DNA from: SM1-50 sp964467345
GTDB lineage: Archaea > Thermoplasmatota > E2 > DHVEG-1
Length of the DNA stretch: 29,942 bases
NCBI GenBank assembly: GCA_964467345.1
Contig: CAYXPY010000023.1
Span: 1 to 29,942, forward strand
Direction of reading: 5' to 3'
Shown here: one piece after another, positions 1 through 7,741 of the stretch
Layout of the letters: the number at the start of each line of letters is the position of its first letter
Position numbering within the stretch: the stretch's first letter is position 1
Notes under the pieces: generated by a model
What the model saw: only the letters and a program-made list of their open reading frames with translations
The model's database searches: none
What the model was told of the DNA's origin: nothing
Translations under genes and position numbers: made by a program

Positions 1-14
1 CCTTAAGCGTAATG

Positions 15-22
15 TTTATATA
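15..22 (+). promoter_or_regulatory. TATA box of the thermosome gene
   Basis: TTTATATA lies 55-62 bases before the chosen ATG at 77. This predicts transcription starting near 43-47 and a leader of about 30 bases that contains the ribosome binding site AAAGGAGGT at 61-69. Confidence 0.7.
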
Positions 23-76
23 GAAGTGTTTACATGCTGGTTTTGCTTTTACGCAGAATTAAAGGAGGTAAAAATT

Positions 77-1729
77 ATGATGGCTGGAGGACAGCAACCA
101 ATTATCATCCTAAAAGAAGGAACAAAACGAGAAAAAGGAAAAGGCGCACAACTCAACAACATCATGGCAGCACGAGCAATCTCTGACGCAGTCAAATCAA
201 CACTCGGACCAAAAGGAATGGACAAGATGTTAGTCGACTCTATGGGTGATGTCGTCATCACCAATGATGGAGCAACCATCCTTAAGGAAATCGACGTGGA
301 ACACCCTGCGGCAAAGATGATCGTCGAAGTCGCCAAATCACAAGATGAAGAATGCGGTGATGGGACAACATCTGCCGTGATTCTCACCGGAGAGTTGTTA
401 AAATACGCAGGCGAACTGATCGAACAAAACATTCATCCCACTGTCATCTGCAGCGGATACAAACTTGCATCAGCAAAAGCAATCGCTGCCTTAGACAAAA
501 TGGCAATACCCATAAAAACAGGCGATAAGAAAACCCTGAAAAACATCGCCATGACCTCAATGGCAAGCAAAGGCGCTAGCGCAGAAAAAGAACTTTTAGC
601 TGACGTCGTCGTCGATGCAGTCACCAGTGTCGCAGAGCACATAGGCGATAAAACAGTCGTGGACATGGACAACATCCAGATCCAAAAGAAACACGGTGGA
701 AGCATCCAGGACACCCGAATCATAAAAGGAATCATCCTTGATAAAGAACGTGTCCATGAAGGCATGCCAAAGAAACTGAAAAACGCGAAAATCGGCTTGG
801 TCAACGCAGCATTAGAAATCAAAAAGACAGAGGTTGACGCGCGTATCCAGATTCAAGACCCGACCCAACTGCAGGCATTCCTCGACGAAGAGGAAACCAT
901 GCTGAAAAAGATGGTCGAAAAAGTAAAACGAAGCGGAGCAAACGTCCTTATCTGCCAGAAAGGCATCGATGATCTCGCACAACACTTCCTTGCAAAAGAA
1001 GGTATCTACGCGGTCAGACGAGCAAAGAAAAGCGATATGGACAAACTCGCCAAAGCAACCGGTGCCATCGTTGTCGCAAACCTCGATGAACTTTCACCAA
1101 AGGACCTTGGGTTTGCTGGAAACGTTGAGGAACAAAAGATAGGCGATGACAAAATGACCTTTGTCACCGACTGTAAAAACCCAAAAGCAGTCAGCATCCT
1201 TATCCGCGGTAGCACTGAACATGTCGTCGATGAACTTGATCGCGGCATGCATGATGCATTGTTCGTCGTCAAAGTCGCACTCGAAGATGGGAAAATGACC
1301 CCTGGCGGTGGTGCAGCAGCAACAGAAATCGCAATGGCCTTGCGAGAATACGCAACCACGGTCGGCGGACGTGAGCAAATGGCAATCGAAGCATTCGCAA
1401 ACGCTGTCGAAATCGTCCCAAAGACCCTAGCGGAAAACGCAGGACTTGACCCGATCGATATGATGATCGAAGTCAGAACCGCTCATAAGAAAGGAAACAA
1501 GACCGCTGGTGTTGACGTCTTCAACGGAAAAGTCGGCGATATGATAAAAAACAACGTCATCGAACCACTCCGAGTCAGCATTCAAGAGGTGCAATCCTCA
1601 ACAGAGGCGGCAACGATGATCCTGCGGATTGATGACATCATCGCCTCAAAAAGCGGTGGTGGAATGCCCCCAGGTGGCCCCGGTGGAATGCCCGGTGGCA
1701 TGCCCCCCGGCGGGATGGACGATTACTAG
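77..1729 (+). CDS. ths: Thermosome subunit (group II chaperonin)
   Basis: This is a subunit of the cytosolic double-ring archaeal chaperonin, which folds proteins inside an ATP-driven chamber with a built-in lid. The product is 550 aa, the family's usual length. The ATP-site segments are clear: GPKGMDKM (44-51), ITNDGATILKE (61-71), GDGTT (94-98), and a late GGGAAATE. The C-terminus is the typical Gly/Met/Pro tail ending in MDDY. The frame is open back to 26, but ATG 77 has a near-perfect Shine-Dalgarno (AAAGGAGGT, 61-69) and gives the normal N-terminus, so the 17 upstream residues are not coding. Codons strongly favour C- and A-ending forms, as expected of a very highly expressed gene. A poly-T terminator follows, then grpE-dnaK on the same strand. 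Only one subunit gene is visible here; other subunits may lie elsewhere. Confidence 0.98.
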   Translation: MMAGGQQPIIILKEGTKREKGKGAQLNNIMAARAISDAVKSTLGPKGMDKMLVDSMGDVVITNDGATILKEIDVEHPAAKMIVEVAKSQDEECGDGTTSAVILTGELLKYAGELIEQNIHPTVICSGYKLASAKAIAALDKMAIPIKTGDKKTLKNIAMTSMASKGASAEKELLADVVVDAVTSVAEHIGDKTVVDMDNIQIQKKHGGSIQDTRIIKGIILDKERVHEGMPKKLKNAKIGLVNAALEIKKTEVDARIQIQDPTQLQAFLDEEETMLKKMVEKVKRSGANVLICQKGIDDLAQHFLAKEGIYAVRRAKKSDMDKLAKATGAIVVANLDELSPKDLGFAGNVEEQKIGDDKMTFVTDCKNPKAVSILIRGSTEHVVDELDRGMHDALFVVKVALEDGKMTPGGGAAATEIAMALREYATTVGGREQMAIEAFANAVEIVPKTLAENAGLDPIDMMIEVRTAHKKGNKTAGVDVFNGKVGDMIKNNVIEPLRVSIQEVQSSTEAATMILRIDDIIASKSGGGMPPGGPGGMPGGMPPGGMDDY

Positions 1730-1740
1730 ATAACCACCCC

Positions 1741-1759
1741 TCTTTTTTCTTTTTTTTTT
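1741..1759 (+). terminator. Poly-T terminator after the thermosome gene
   Basis: A T-rich tract (TCTTTTTTC followed by nine or more T) begins 11 bases after the stop codon. It ends only 8 bases before the grpE start, so grpE may depend on read-through. Confidence 0.7.
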
Positions 1760-1766
1760 AGCACAT

Positions 1767-2285
1767 ATGCCAACGAAAAAACCTACTGATGCAAAGAAAC
1801 CAGCACAGGAAACTGTGAAAAACACGATAAAAAAATTAGAGGAGACCATAGAAGAGCTTACCGCAGAGCTCCATGAGAAAAACGACAAGTATCTCCGCAG
1901 TCTTGCTGACTATCAAAACTATCAAAAACGCATGGAAAAAGAACTAATAGCGCGGGAAGACGAACTAAAGAAACGATATCTCCTGGAACTTCTTGATTTT
2001 CAGGAGCTGCTCAAAAAAGCCGCTATGGATGCAGATCCACAGCAAGGATTACGACATCTTATCGCTCATTTCGAGAAATTCTTTGAAAAAGAATGTGTCA
2101 CCTATATCGATTGCAAGGGGAAACCCTTTGATCATCTGTATCATCACGCGGTCTCTCTTGTGGAGACCGAGGAGTGTCCTGATGATACGGTTCTTGATGA
2201 GGTAAAAAAAGGATACATGATTGGAGAGAAACTCCTACGGCCCTCTCAAGTGATCGTAGGAAAAAAGAAAACACAAACACCATAG
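1767..2285 (+). CDS. grpE: GrpE nucleotide exchange factor
   Basis: GrpE releases ADP from DnaK and resets its folding cycle; it acts as a dimer in the cytosol. The 172-aa product has the expected layout: a long charged N-terminal coiled coil (about residues 15-75), a four-helix dimer region, and a C-terminal beta domain with the hallmark stretch GYMIGEKLLRPSQVIV. Start ATG 1767 is the only early Met. It has no Shine-Dalgarno, because a poly-T tract lies directly upstream, and I see no clear TATA box in the short space before it. It may therefore be leaderless or reached by read-through from the thermosome gene. The stop TAG is part of the Shine-Dalgarno of dnaK, so the two are translationally linked. 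Its partner DnaK follows at once, which supports the call. Confidence 0.96.
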   Translation: MPTKKPTDAKKPAQETVKNTIKKLEETIEELTAELHEKNDKYLRSLADYQNYQKRMEKELIAREDELKKRYLLELLDFQELLKKAAMDADPQQGLRHLIAHFEKFFEKECVTYIDCKGKPFDHLYHHAVSLVETEECPDDTVLDEVKKGYMIGEKLLRPSQVIVGKKKTQTP

Positions 2286-2298
2286 GAGGTGTTCATCT

Positions 2299-4179
2299 AT
2301 GAGTAAGATCATTGGAATTGATCTTGGAACAACAAATTCTGAAGCAGCCTATGTCGAAGCAGGTAAACCTGTTGTGATTAAAAGTGCAGAAGGACAACCG
2401 TATTTTCCCTCGGTCGTGGCTTTTACCAAGACTGGGGAGATGCTGGTTGGAGAAGCAGCAAAAAGACAAGCAGTGACCAACCCCGAAGGAACGGTACAAA
2501 GAATCAAACGAAAAATGGGGACCAATGAGAAGATAAAGATACGGGGAAAGATGTATACCCCGCAGCAGATTTCTGCATTCATCCTGCAGAAAATCAAGAA
2601 AGATGCAGAGGATTTTCTTGGTGAGAAAGTAACCGAGGCAATCATCACGGTCCCTGCGTACTTCAATGACGACCAGCGTCAGGCGACCAAGGATGCAGGG
2701 GCGATCGCTGGCTTTACTGTCAAACGGATCATCAACGAGCCGACCGCAGCTGCCCTTGCCTATGGACTGGACAAGGAAGGAGACCATAAGATAGCGGTCT
2801 ATGACTTCGGAGGGGGGACCCTTGATGTCACCTTGATGGAAGTCGGTGGTGGTGTCTTTGAAGTGCTTGCAACCAATGGTGATACGCAGCTGGGTGGGTC
2901 TGATATGGACCAGGCGTTGGTCGATTATATCGCAAAGGAGTTCCAGAAACAACATACCGTTGACCTGCGCAAAGATCCAAAAACATTACAACGCATCCTG
3001 GAAGCGGCAGAAACCGCGAAAATAGAGCTTTCTTCGACGCTTCAAACTGATATTAACTTACCCTATATCACAGTGGTCGATGGGGATCCGAAACACCTGG
3101 AGATAAAGCTTACAAGAGCGAAGTTTGAGGAGATCATCGGACCGATTGTGCAGCGGAGCAGACAACCCTGTCAGCAGGCGCTGAAAGACGCAAAACTCAA
3201 AGCCTCAGACATCGACCATGTCGTCTTGGTTGGTGGAACAACCAGGATTCCCTTGGTTCATAAGACTGTTGAGGAACTCTTTGGTCAGAAACCGAAACGG
3301 GAGGTCGACCCGATGGAATGTGTCGCTATTGGTGCATCCATCCAGGCAGGGGTCATGTCCGGTGATATCGATAAGGACATCGTTCTACTTGACGTGACGC
3401 CTTTGACTCTCAGTGTCGAGACCCTGGGTGGGGTGGCTACGCCGTTGATTGAGCGGAACACCACCGTTCCGACGAAGAAAAGCAAGGTGTTTTCCACTGC
3501 AGCAGATAATCAGACCAGTGTTGAGATCAACATCCTGCAGGGTGAACGCCCCATGGCATCTGACAATAGAAGCATTGGGCGGTTCCATCTTGACGGTATT
3601 CTTCCGGCACCACGAGGGTTGCCTCAGATTGAGGTCGCTTTTGACATCGATGTGAACGGGATTTTGAATGTCCAAGCAAAAGACCTGGGGACCGGCAAAG
3701 AGCAGTCCATTCGTATCACTGGTTCGACGAAACTTTCTGATTCTGAGATTGAACGGATGAGAAACGAAGCCAAGCAACATGAAGCTGAAGACAAGAAACG
3801 TAAAGAGAAAATCGAGATACGTAACACTGCGGATGCCCTGGTCCATAGCACCGAGAAAACCCTTGAGGAGCTGAAGGATAAATTCTCATCAGAGGATAAA
3901 CAGAGTATTGAGAACGCGTTAAAGGAGCTTCGTGAGGCGCTTGCTGGTGATGACTCCGATCTTATCAAAGAGAAAACCGATGCGCTCACCCAAGCGTTCC
4001 AGAAGGCATCGACTGCGATCTATCAGCAGGCTGCCCAGCAACATCAGCAGCAGCAACCAGGTCAAGATGCAGGACCGGGTGATGCGTGGCAGGGTCATCC
4101 GTCTAGTGATGATTCGACTATCAATGCCGACTATAAGGTGAAAGGCGAAAAAAAGAAGAAGGACGACGAAGACTCCTAA
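2299..4179 (+). CDS. dnaK: DnaK (Hsp70) chaperone
   Basis: DnaK is the ATP-driven Hsp70 chaperone that binds exposed hydrophobic segments of client proteins. The 626-aa product has the phosphate-1 loop IGIDLGTTNS (5-14), ITVPAYFND, the phosphate-2 loop DFGGGTLDVT, the adenosine motif VLVGGTTRIP, the linker around DVTPLTLSVETLGG, the substrate-binding beta domain, a helical lid, a Gln-rich stretch, and a charged Lys/Asp tail. Between VGEAAKRQAVTNPEGT and QQISAFILQ it lacks the insert of about 24 residues found in the first quadrant of Gram-negative DnaK, so it is the archaeal/Gram-positive type. The start follows AGGAGGTG at 2284-2291. It is paired with grpE, but no dnaJ follows; the next gene is convergent. 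Archaeal dnaK is generally regarded as acquired from bacteria. Confidence 0.98.
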   Translation: MSKIIGIDLGTTNSEAAYVEAGKPVVIKSAEGQPYFPSVVAFTKTGEMLVGEAAKRQAVTNPEGTVQRIKRKMGTNEKIKIRGKMYTPQQISAFILQKIKKDAEDFLGEKVTEAIITVPAYFNDDQRQATKDAGAIAGFTVKRIINEPTAAALAYGLDKEGDHKIAVYDFGGGTLDVTLMEVGGGVFEVLATNGDTQLGGSDMDQALVDYIAKEFQKQHTVDLRKDPKTLQRILEAAETAKIELSSTLQTDINLPYITVVDGDPKHLEIKLTRAKFEEIIGPIVQRSRQPCQQALKDAKLKASDIDHVVLVGGTTRIPLVHKTVEELFGQKPKREVDPMECVAIGASIQAGVMSGDIDKDIVLLDVTPLTLSVETLGGVATPLIERNTTVPTKKSKVFSTAADNQTSVEINILQGERPMASDNRSIGRFHLDGILPAPRGLPQIEVAFDIDVNGILNVQAKDLGTGKEQSIRITGSTKLSDSEIERMRNEAKQHEAEDKKRKEKIEIRNTADALVHSTEKTLEELKDKFSSEDKQSIENALKELREALAGDDSDLIKEKTDALTQAFQKASTAIYQQAAQQHQQQQPGQDAGPGDAWQGHPSSDDSTINADYKVKGEKKKKDDEDS

Positions 4180-4194
4180 TTTTTTTTTTTTTTT
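4180..4194 (+). terminator. Poly-T terminator after dnaK
   Basis: Fifteen T residues directly follow the dnaK stop codon and reach the stop codon of the convergent universal stress protein gene. Confidence 0.75.
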
Positions 4195-4657
4195 ACTCTT
4201 TTTCTTTGCTTAACGACGTTAGGTCATCGACAGTCCATTTCTTTGTTTTTTCCTTGATGACCATGACGGTGCAGGGGGCTGTCTTTAGAACCTCTTCAGA
4301 AACACTCCCTAGAAGGAATTTGTTGAACCCTTTCTTTCCTTTGCTTGCCATAATGATAAGATCATCGTCTCTGACGAATTTAACAATCTCTGCGGCTGGT
4401 GCTCCTGCAGTAAGCTTTGTTGTGGTTGGGACACCTTGTTGTTCTGTGATTTTTTTTACCTCTTCTATCGCGGTGAGTTTTTCTTTTTCGATTCTTTCCT
4501 CAAGTAGTTTCGAAAGCATATACTGTCGTGAGTCGTTTACCGAGATAATGGAAACCTCTACTTTGAGAAGCTTGGCAAAAAAAGCACCTTGTTCTGCGGC
4601 GACCTTGGACATATCTGTTGTGTCCACAGGGATTACGACTCGATTGATTGATTTCAT
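4193..4657 (-). CDS. Universal stress protein (UspA family)
   Basis: This is a small single-domain cytosolic Usp protein, a family that usually dimerises and often binds ATP; its physiological role is unknown. The 154-aa product opens with NRVVIPVDTTDMS, whose Asp is the usual adenine-contacting position. It ends with the ATP-binding signature as MASKGKKGFNKFLLGSVSE, that is G-9x-G-S, although the first Gly of the G-2x-G-9x-G-S/T pattern is Ala here. ATP binding is therefore likely but not certain. ATG 4657 is preceded on the minus strand by GGAAGGGTGA, an acceptable Shine-Dalgarno, and by a TATA-like TTTAAA about 40 bases upstream. It faces dnaK tail to tail, which fits a general stress neighbourhood but does not show co-regulation. 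Confidence 0.93.
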   Translation of the reverse strand: MKSINRVVIPVDTTDMSKVAAEQGAFFAKLLKVEVSIISVNDSRQYMLSKLLEERIEKEKLTAIEEVKKITEQQGVPTTTKLTAGAPAAEIVKFVRDDDLIIMASKGKKGFNKFLLGSVSEEVLKTAPCTVMVIKEKTKKWTVDDLTSLSKEKE

Positions 4658-4695
4658 CCGTCACCCTTCCTACAAGTATGAATCAAATACTGCTC

Positions 4696-4703
4696 ATTTA
4701 AAC
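4696..4703 (-). promoter_or_regulatory. TATA-like box of the universal stress protein gene
   Basis: The minus strand reads GTTTAAAT about 40 bases before ATG 4657, leaving room for a leader of about 15 bases with the Shine-Dalgarno. Confidence 0.5.
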
Positions 4704-4848
4704 CTTTTCCACGATTGTTGTGATTCATGAGAAAAAAATGCTAGACTTTTTTTTGTTTCGGTAACAATTGTCTAGAAATCAGATATTGTTTGTACAACAA
4801 CTTGTTTTAAAGTAAACCGGCAAAGGGATATGTGAGGAGTGAAAACCC

Positions 4849-4965
4849 ATGATGATCGTTGGTCAAGTCTCAAGTGATGCAGAAGCAAATGAAATCGAAC
4901 GAATCACACGCAACTTCGTTGTGGCAAATCGGATACGGGAAGTGGCACGCACCGTCAGAGGGTGA
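4849..4965 (+). CDS. 38-aa small protein, unknown
   Basis: This is a short frame beginning MMIVGQVSSDAEANEIERIT and ending at TGA. A good Shine-Dalgarno (GAGGAGTG, about 4833-4840) lies 8 bases before the ATG, with a TTTTAAAG box at about 4805-4812. The residues are mostly helix-forming and amphipathic (EANEIERITRNFVVANRIRE), with no Cys and no membrane segment. Its stop region (GGGTGATCA, 4960-4968) doubles as the Shine-Dalgarno of the next gene, so the two are probably translated together. I recognise no family. The coding evidence is the ribosome binding site and the coupling, not homology. Confidence 0.6.
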   Translation: MMIVGQVSSDAEANEIERITRNFVVANRIREVARTVRG

Positions 4966-4977
4966 TCACAGACAGTG

Positions 4978-5211
4978 ATGACTATGGCAGAAAAAAATAC
5001 TTGTATCTGGGTATGGCTGCAAGACGCAGAAGTCTATAAAGCAGTGTATCGCCAACTAGATCGCACCTTTATTGTGTTGAATTCACAGGATGAAATCATC
5101 CTCACCTACCGAGGGCTTACTCTGGAACAACTCCAGGAGCTCCAAGCCCTGTTCGCGCGCATTGGTGCAAAACAAATAGATAACAAAAAAGAGCCATTCA
5201 CCTATCTTTAA
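4978..5211 (+). CDS. 77-aa hypothetical protein, coupled to the 38-aa gene
   Basis: This small soluble protein starts MTMAEKNTCIWVWLQDAEVY. It alternates predicted strand (TCIWVWLQ, TFIVLNSQDEIILTYRG) and helix (TLEQLQELQALFARIG), so a small alpha/beta fold is likely. A GTG at 4975 and a second ATG at 4984 are alternatives. I chose 4978 because GGTGATCA, which matches the anti-Shine-Dalgarno of 16S rRNA beyond the GGAGG core, sits about 9 bases upstream. It lies 12 bases after the 38-aa gene and ends at a long poly-T tract. No family recognised; it is probably real because of the signal and terminator arrangement. Confidence 0.75.
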   Translation: MTMAEKNTCIWVWLQDAEVYKAVYRQLDRTFIVLNSQDEIILTYRGLTLEQLQELQALFARIGAKQIDNKKEPFTYL

Positions 5212-5213
5212 TC

Positions 5214-5228
5214 TTTTTTTTTTTTTTT
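5214..5228 (+). terminator. Poly-T terminator after the small-protein pair
   Basis: A run of about 15 T begins 3 bases after the stop codon at 5211 and runs into the stop of the convergent CBS-domain gene. Confidence 0.75.
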
Positions 5229-5646
5229 AGTCTCTCCACTGCACCTTCATCCAGGAATCGATAAACCGCTTAGAGAGGTCTGGTCTGGCCTTTGCAATAT
5301 CTGTTATGGTGATGATTCCTACTACTTTTTCTGAGGAGATCACTGGCAGTTTTTTGATGTTATGCCGCTTCATGGTCTCCAGGGCATGTTCTACGGTGTC
5401 TAACGCATGGACTACTTTGATGTCCTGGGACATGATCTCGTAGACCCTGGTCTTCTGTGGGTCCCGGTATTGACAAATCGTCCGTTCTATGAGGTCACGT
5501 TCCGTGACAATCCCAACACAGGTTTCAGCCTTGGTGACCACCAAACAACCGACTTTCTTCTGTTTGTACAGATTACATGCATCAAGCACTGATGACTCAA
5601 CATCGATGGTTATCACCTGTTTGGTCATAACCTCTTTCACTAACAT
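5227..5646 (-). CDS. Two-CBS-domain protein
   Basis: This stand-alone CBS pair (Bateman module) is expected to bind an adenine nucleotide or S-adenosylmethionine and act as an energy or ligand sensor; the target is unknown. The 139-aa product has CBS1 from about residue 5 (VMTKQVITI ... VGIVTERDL) and CBS2 from about 70 (IMSQDIKVVH ... VVGIITITDI). GIVTERDL and GIITITDI are the usual G-h-h-T-x-x-D signatures. There is no attached catalytic, DNA-binding or membrane domain. ATG 5646 lies only 21-28 bases from a TTTTAAAA box, so the mRNA is probably leaderless or nearly so. It faces the 77-aa gene tail to tail. Confidence 0.93.
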   Translation of the reverse strand: MLVKEVMTKQVITIDVESSVLDACNLYKQKKVGCLVVTKAETCVGIVTERDLIERTICQYRDPQKTRVYEIMSQDIKVVHALDTVEHALETMKRHNIKKLPVISSEKVVGIITITDIAKARPDLSKRFIDSWMKVQWRD

Positions 5647-5666
5647 CTATCCACACCAGTCTGTTC

Positions 5667-5674
5667 TTTTAAAA
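5667..5674 (-). promoter_or_regulatory. TATA box of the CBS gene
   Basis: TTTTAAAA is palindromic, so it could serve either strand. Its distance to ATG 5646 predicts a near-leaderless transcript for the CBS gene. Confidence 0.5.
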
Positions 5675-5738
5675 TGATAAAGAAGCATATGACATTTCTC
5701 CGTTATATTATTATCTTACTGTGCAATATAGGACGTCT

Positions 5739-6248
5739 GTGAAAATTAAGCAAAGGACCGATATTCTCAGAGACATCATCCGGGATGGAAAAAAACACCC
5801 AAAGGGATGGCATGCTGCTTTTGGTGCAGACTCAGCGTTGTTTTCACATGACTGTTACATCTTCCATCCTCATATCGGTGTCTATCTGTTAAAGGAATAC
5901 AACAAGAATCCTTTTGAAACAAAAGGGGTTGGTTTGAAGCTAGCCAGGCACCTTGACGAGGACATCCAGGAACAAATGATAAAAAAATCTGGGGACTTTG
6001 GCATTATCCAGGGAGATATTCGCAAGATACTTACTAATCTCAATAAAGGTATACCACCCCAGCAGATCCTCACAAGTGCTCTGCAGGGGCAGGACCTTGG
6101 GATTACCATCCCTGTCCAGGGGCGCTCATCAACATCACAAGACGCGTTTTACTCGTTGAAAACCGCGTTTTCCCAGAAACAGAAAAAACTAGAGAATCAC
6201 CTTGAAAAAATGGTCTCCGAGGATGGACTGTACACATCCTATGAATAG
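5739..6248 (+). CDS. Hypothetical protein, 169 aa, unknown family
   Basis: I do not recognise this protein. From GTG 5739 it begins VKIKQRTDILRDIIRDGKKH. It has a Trp/His/Asp-rich segment (GWHAAFGADSALFSHDCYIF), then a helical centre (LKLARHLDEDIQEQMIKK), a segment with ILTSALQGQDLGI, and a charged C-terminal helix. No signal peptide or membrane segment is visible. The frame also has a GTG at 5721, but a TTATATTA box at 5703-5710 would place the transcript start near 5733, so GTG 5739 with an almost leaderless mRNA is preferred. No Shine-Dalgarno is seen for either start. It overlaps the convergent trpS by 10 bases. Length and an uninterrupted frame make it very likely a real gene. Confidence 0.8.
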   Translation: MKIKQRTDILRDIIRDGKKHPKGWHAAFGADSALFSHDCYIFHPHIGVYLLKEYNKNPFETKGVGLKLARHLDEDIQEQMIKKSGDFGIIQGDIRKILTNLNKGIPPQQILTSALQGQDLGITIPVQGRSSTSQDAFYSLKTAFSQKQKKLENHLEKMVSEDGLYTSYE

Positions 6249-7567
6249 TGTTTCCGTAAGACCTCTTTGACCTGGTCTGATGCGTTTTTCCGTTTCTCTT
6301 GAAGATTTAGCAGCAGGTGTTCCATTAGCTCGGCAGCATGTTTCTTGCACATCCCGCACATCAGCTCCCCTTTCTTGCATGACTCAAAGATGCCTTTCAG
6401 TTCGTTATCATCCTCGATGAGATGATACAAGAACAACTCGTAGACCATGCATTCATCTGGTTTTCCCCCGGTTTTCTTCTGCTCCTCAAGGGAGACGGCC
6501 CCCCCGGTCTTGGCGTTCATGATTTTCTTTTTTGCATCCTGCGGTGTGTCTGTAAGGAAGATAGCGCTCTCCGGTTTTGATGAGGACATCTTCTCACCGG
6601 TAAGACCGGTGATGAACCGATGATACGTCGATGATGGTTGCAAAAACCCATACCCATGATAGGATGGTTCTGTCCTTGCTAAGGCTTCATCGATGCGAGG
6701 GATGTCTTCCTCTTTTGCTGCGTTCAGATAAATTGCTTTATAGTCGGTGATGCGTTTCAAATCGGAAAACCCCATGCTCGTAAGGATTTTTTCTGCAGCA
6801 TCAAGCAGTTCTTTTACCGTCGTATCAACCTTGACGAACACGCCGATCCTGTTGTCCTTTGTCACCGTCACGTTATAGAGACGATGCGCCTGGGCGATAT
6901 CCCGACTCAATCGGATATGCGGGTCCTGGTCAACACCAACAGGCACCAGTGTTGGTCTGATACCACCAAATTTTTCCAGCTGCACATGCAGGATATCTCC
7001 TGTCTGTACCAATGGTGAGAAGATATGGGCCATGTTCGTTGAGCCTTCAAATCCATACGTCGCTACCATCTGGGACCAGTTCACTTTCTTCCCAAGCAGG
7101 AAAGCCAGGTCTTTGACATCCTGATGCTTTGATTGGAAATACAGATGACACCGCTTTGGATCCAATCCAAGTGCGATATAATTGGCAATATATTCGTTCA
7201 TCGCAAGCTCCTTTGTTTCCTCAAGGCTAAACCCTCTAGTGGCGTACGCCTCGATGTCAGCGACCGCAATGAAAATATCTGCCCCTAAGCTCTGGTAGTA
7301 TAGGACCTCATCGATGACCATCTTATGACCAAGATGCATCCGTCCGGATGGCATTAATCCCGTGAGGATTGCCCATGGTTTTTTCTGAACAATAGCCTCA
7401 TGGATCATCTCAAAACCCCGATGACCAAACACCACACCACGTCGGAGTAATCGATGCGGATGGGGAAGGTCTTTCCAGAGATCTTCGGAGAACTCCTGAA
7501 TCCCGAATTCATCACGTAACCGTGCATAATCCTGATAAGTTGTCGAGCTCCATGGGTCTATCTTCAT
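6239..7567 (-). CDS. trpS: Tryptophanyl-tRNA synthetase
   Basis: This class Ic aminoacyl-tRNA synthetase charges tRNA-Trp in the cytosol. The 442-aa product has the archaeal/eukaryotic layout: an N-terminal extension, the HIGH-type motif as PSGRMHLGH (about 73-81), a Rossmann core with PVGVDQDPHIRLSRDIA, the signature KMSSS (326-330), and a C-terminal helical domain with CKKGELMCGMCKK. About 75 residues (roughly 230-305) are inserted between the DIAQAHRL helix and the FLQPSSTYHRF strand, making it longer than compact archaeal TrpRS. ATG 7565-7567 gives the natural N-terminus (MKIDPWSSTTYQDY). No good Shine-Dalgarno is seen, so it may be leaderless. It overlaps the unknown 169-aa gene tail to tail. 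Confidence 0.97.
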   Translation of the reverse strand: MKIDPWSSTTYQDYARLRDEFGIQEFSEDLWKDLPHPHRLLRRGVVFGHRGFEMIHEAIVQKKPWAILTGLMPSGRMHLGHKMVIDEVLYYQSLGADIFIAVADIEAYATRGFSLEETKELAMNEYIANYIALGLDPKRCHLYFQSKHQDVKDLAFLLGKKVNWSQMVATYGFEGSTNMAHIFSPLVQTGDILHVQLEKFGGIRPTLVPVGVDQDPHIRLSRDIAQAHRLYNVTVTKDNRIGVFVKVDTTVKELLDAAEKILTSMGFSDLKRITDYKAIYLNAAKEEDIPRIDEALARTEPSYHGYGFLQPSSTYHRFITGLTGEKMSSSKPESAIFLTDTPQDAKKKIMNAKTGGAVSLEEQKKTGGKPDECMVYELFLYHLIEDDNELKGIFESCKKGELMCGMCKKHAAELMEHLLLNLQEKRKNASDQVKEVLRKHYS

Positions 7568-7684
7568 AGGTATTCTAGTTCCAAATCAGATATCCTTACA
7601 AAAACTTACCGTTCTTCATTCAAAACAAAGAACTTTCCTGGAGAAAAAATAATCAAGATATAAGGTTTACGAAAAAGGAAATAG

Positions 7685-7691
7685 TTTATAT
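7685..7691 (+). promoter_or_regulatory. TATA box of the 43-aa CxxC gene
   Basis: TTTATAT, about 51-57 bases before ATG 7742, predicts a leader of roughly 30 bases. The rest of the gap from 7568 shows no other structure. Confidence 0.55.
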
Positions 7692-7741
7692 CATACAGGC
7701 TGCATTACGCCTCTTAGATAAAAGCGAATGGGGTTTTTTCA

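Noticed and set aside
26..76. Seventeen extra N-terminal residues on the thermosome frame
   Set aside because: They are Cys/Phe/Trp-rich, unlike any thermosome start, and lie across the predicted transcript start and ribosome binding site.
2293..2955. Minus-strand frame of 220 codons inside dnaK
   Set aside because: It is a shadow of the highly conserved DnaK ATPase domain, and its composition follows the dnaK codons.
4206..4730. Plus-strand frame of 174 codons over the universal stress protein gene
   Set aside because: It is antisense to a recognisable Usp protein; its apparent length comes from codon bias of the true gene.
7568..7684. tRNA or small RNA in the gap upstream of the 43-aa gene
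   Set aside because: No cloverleaf, box C/D or stable stem was seen. The stretch is A/T-rich promoter-type sequence.
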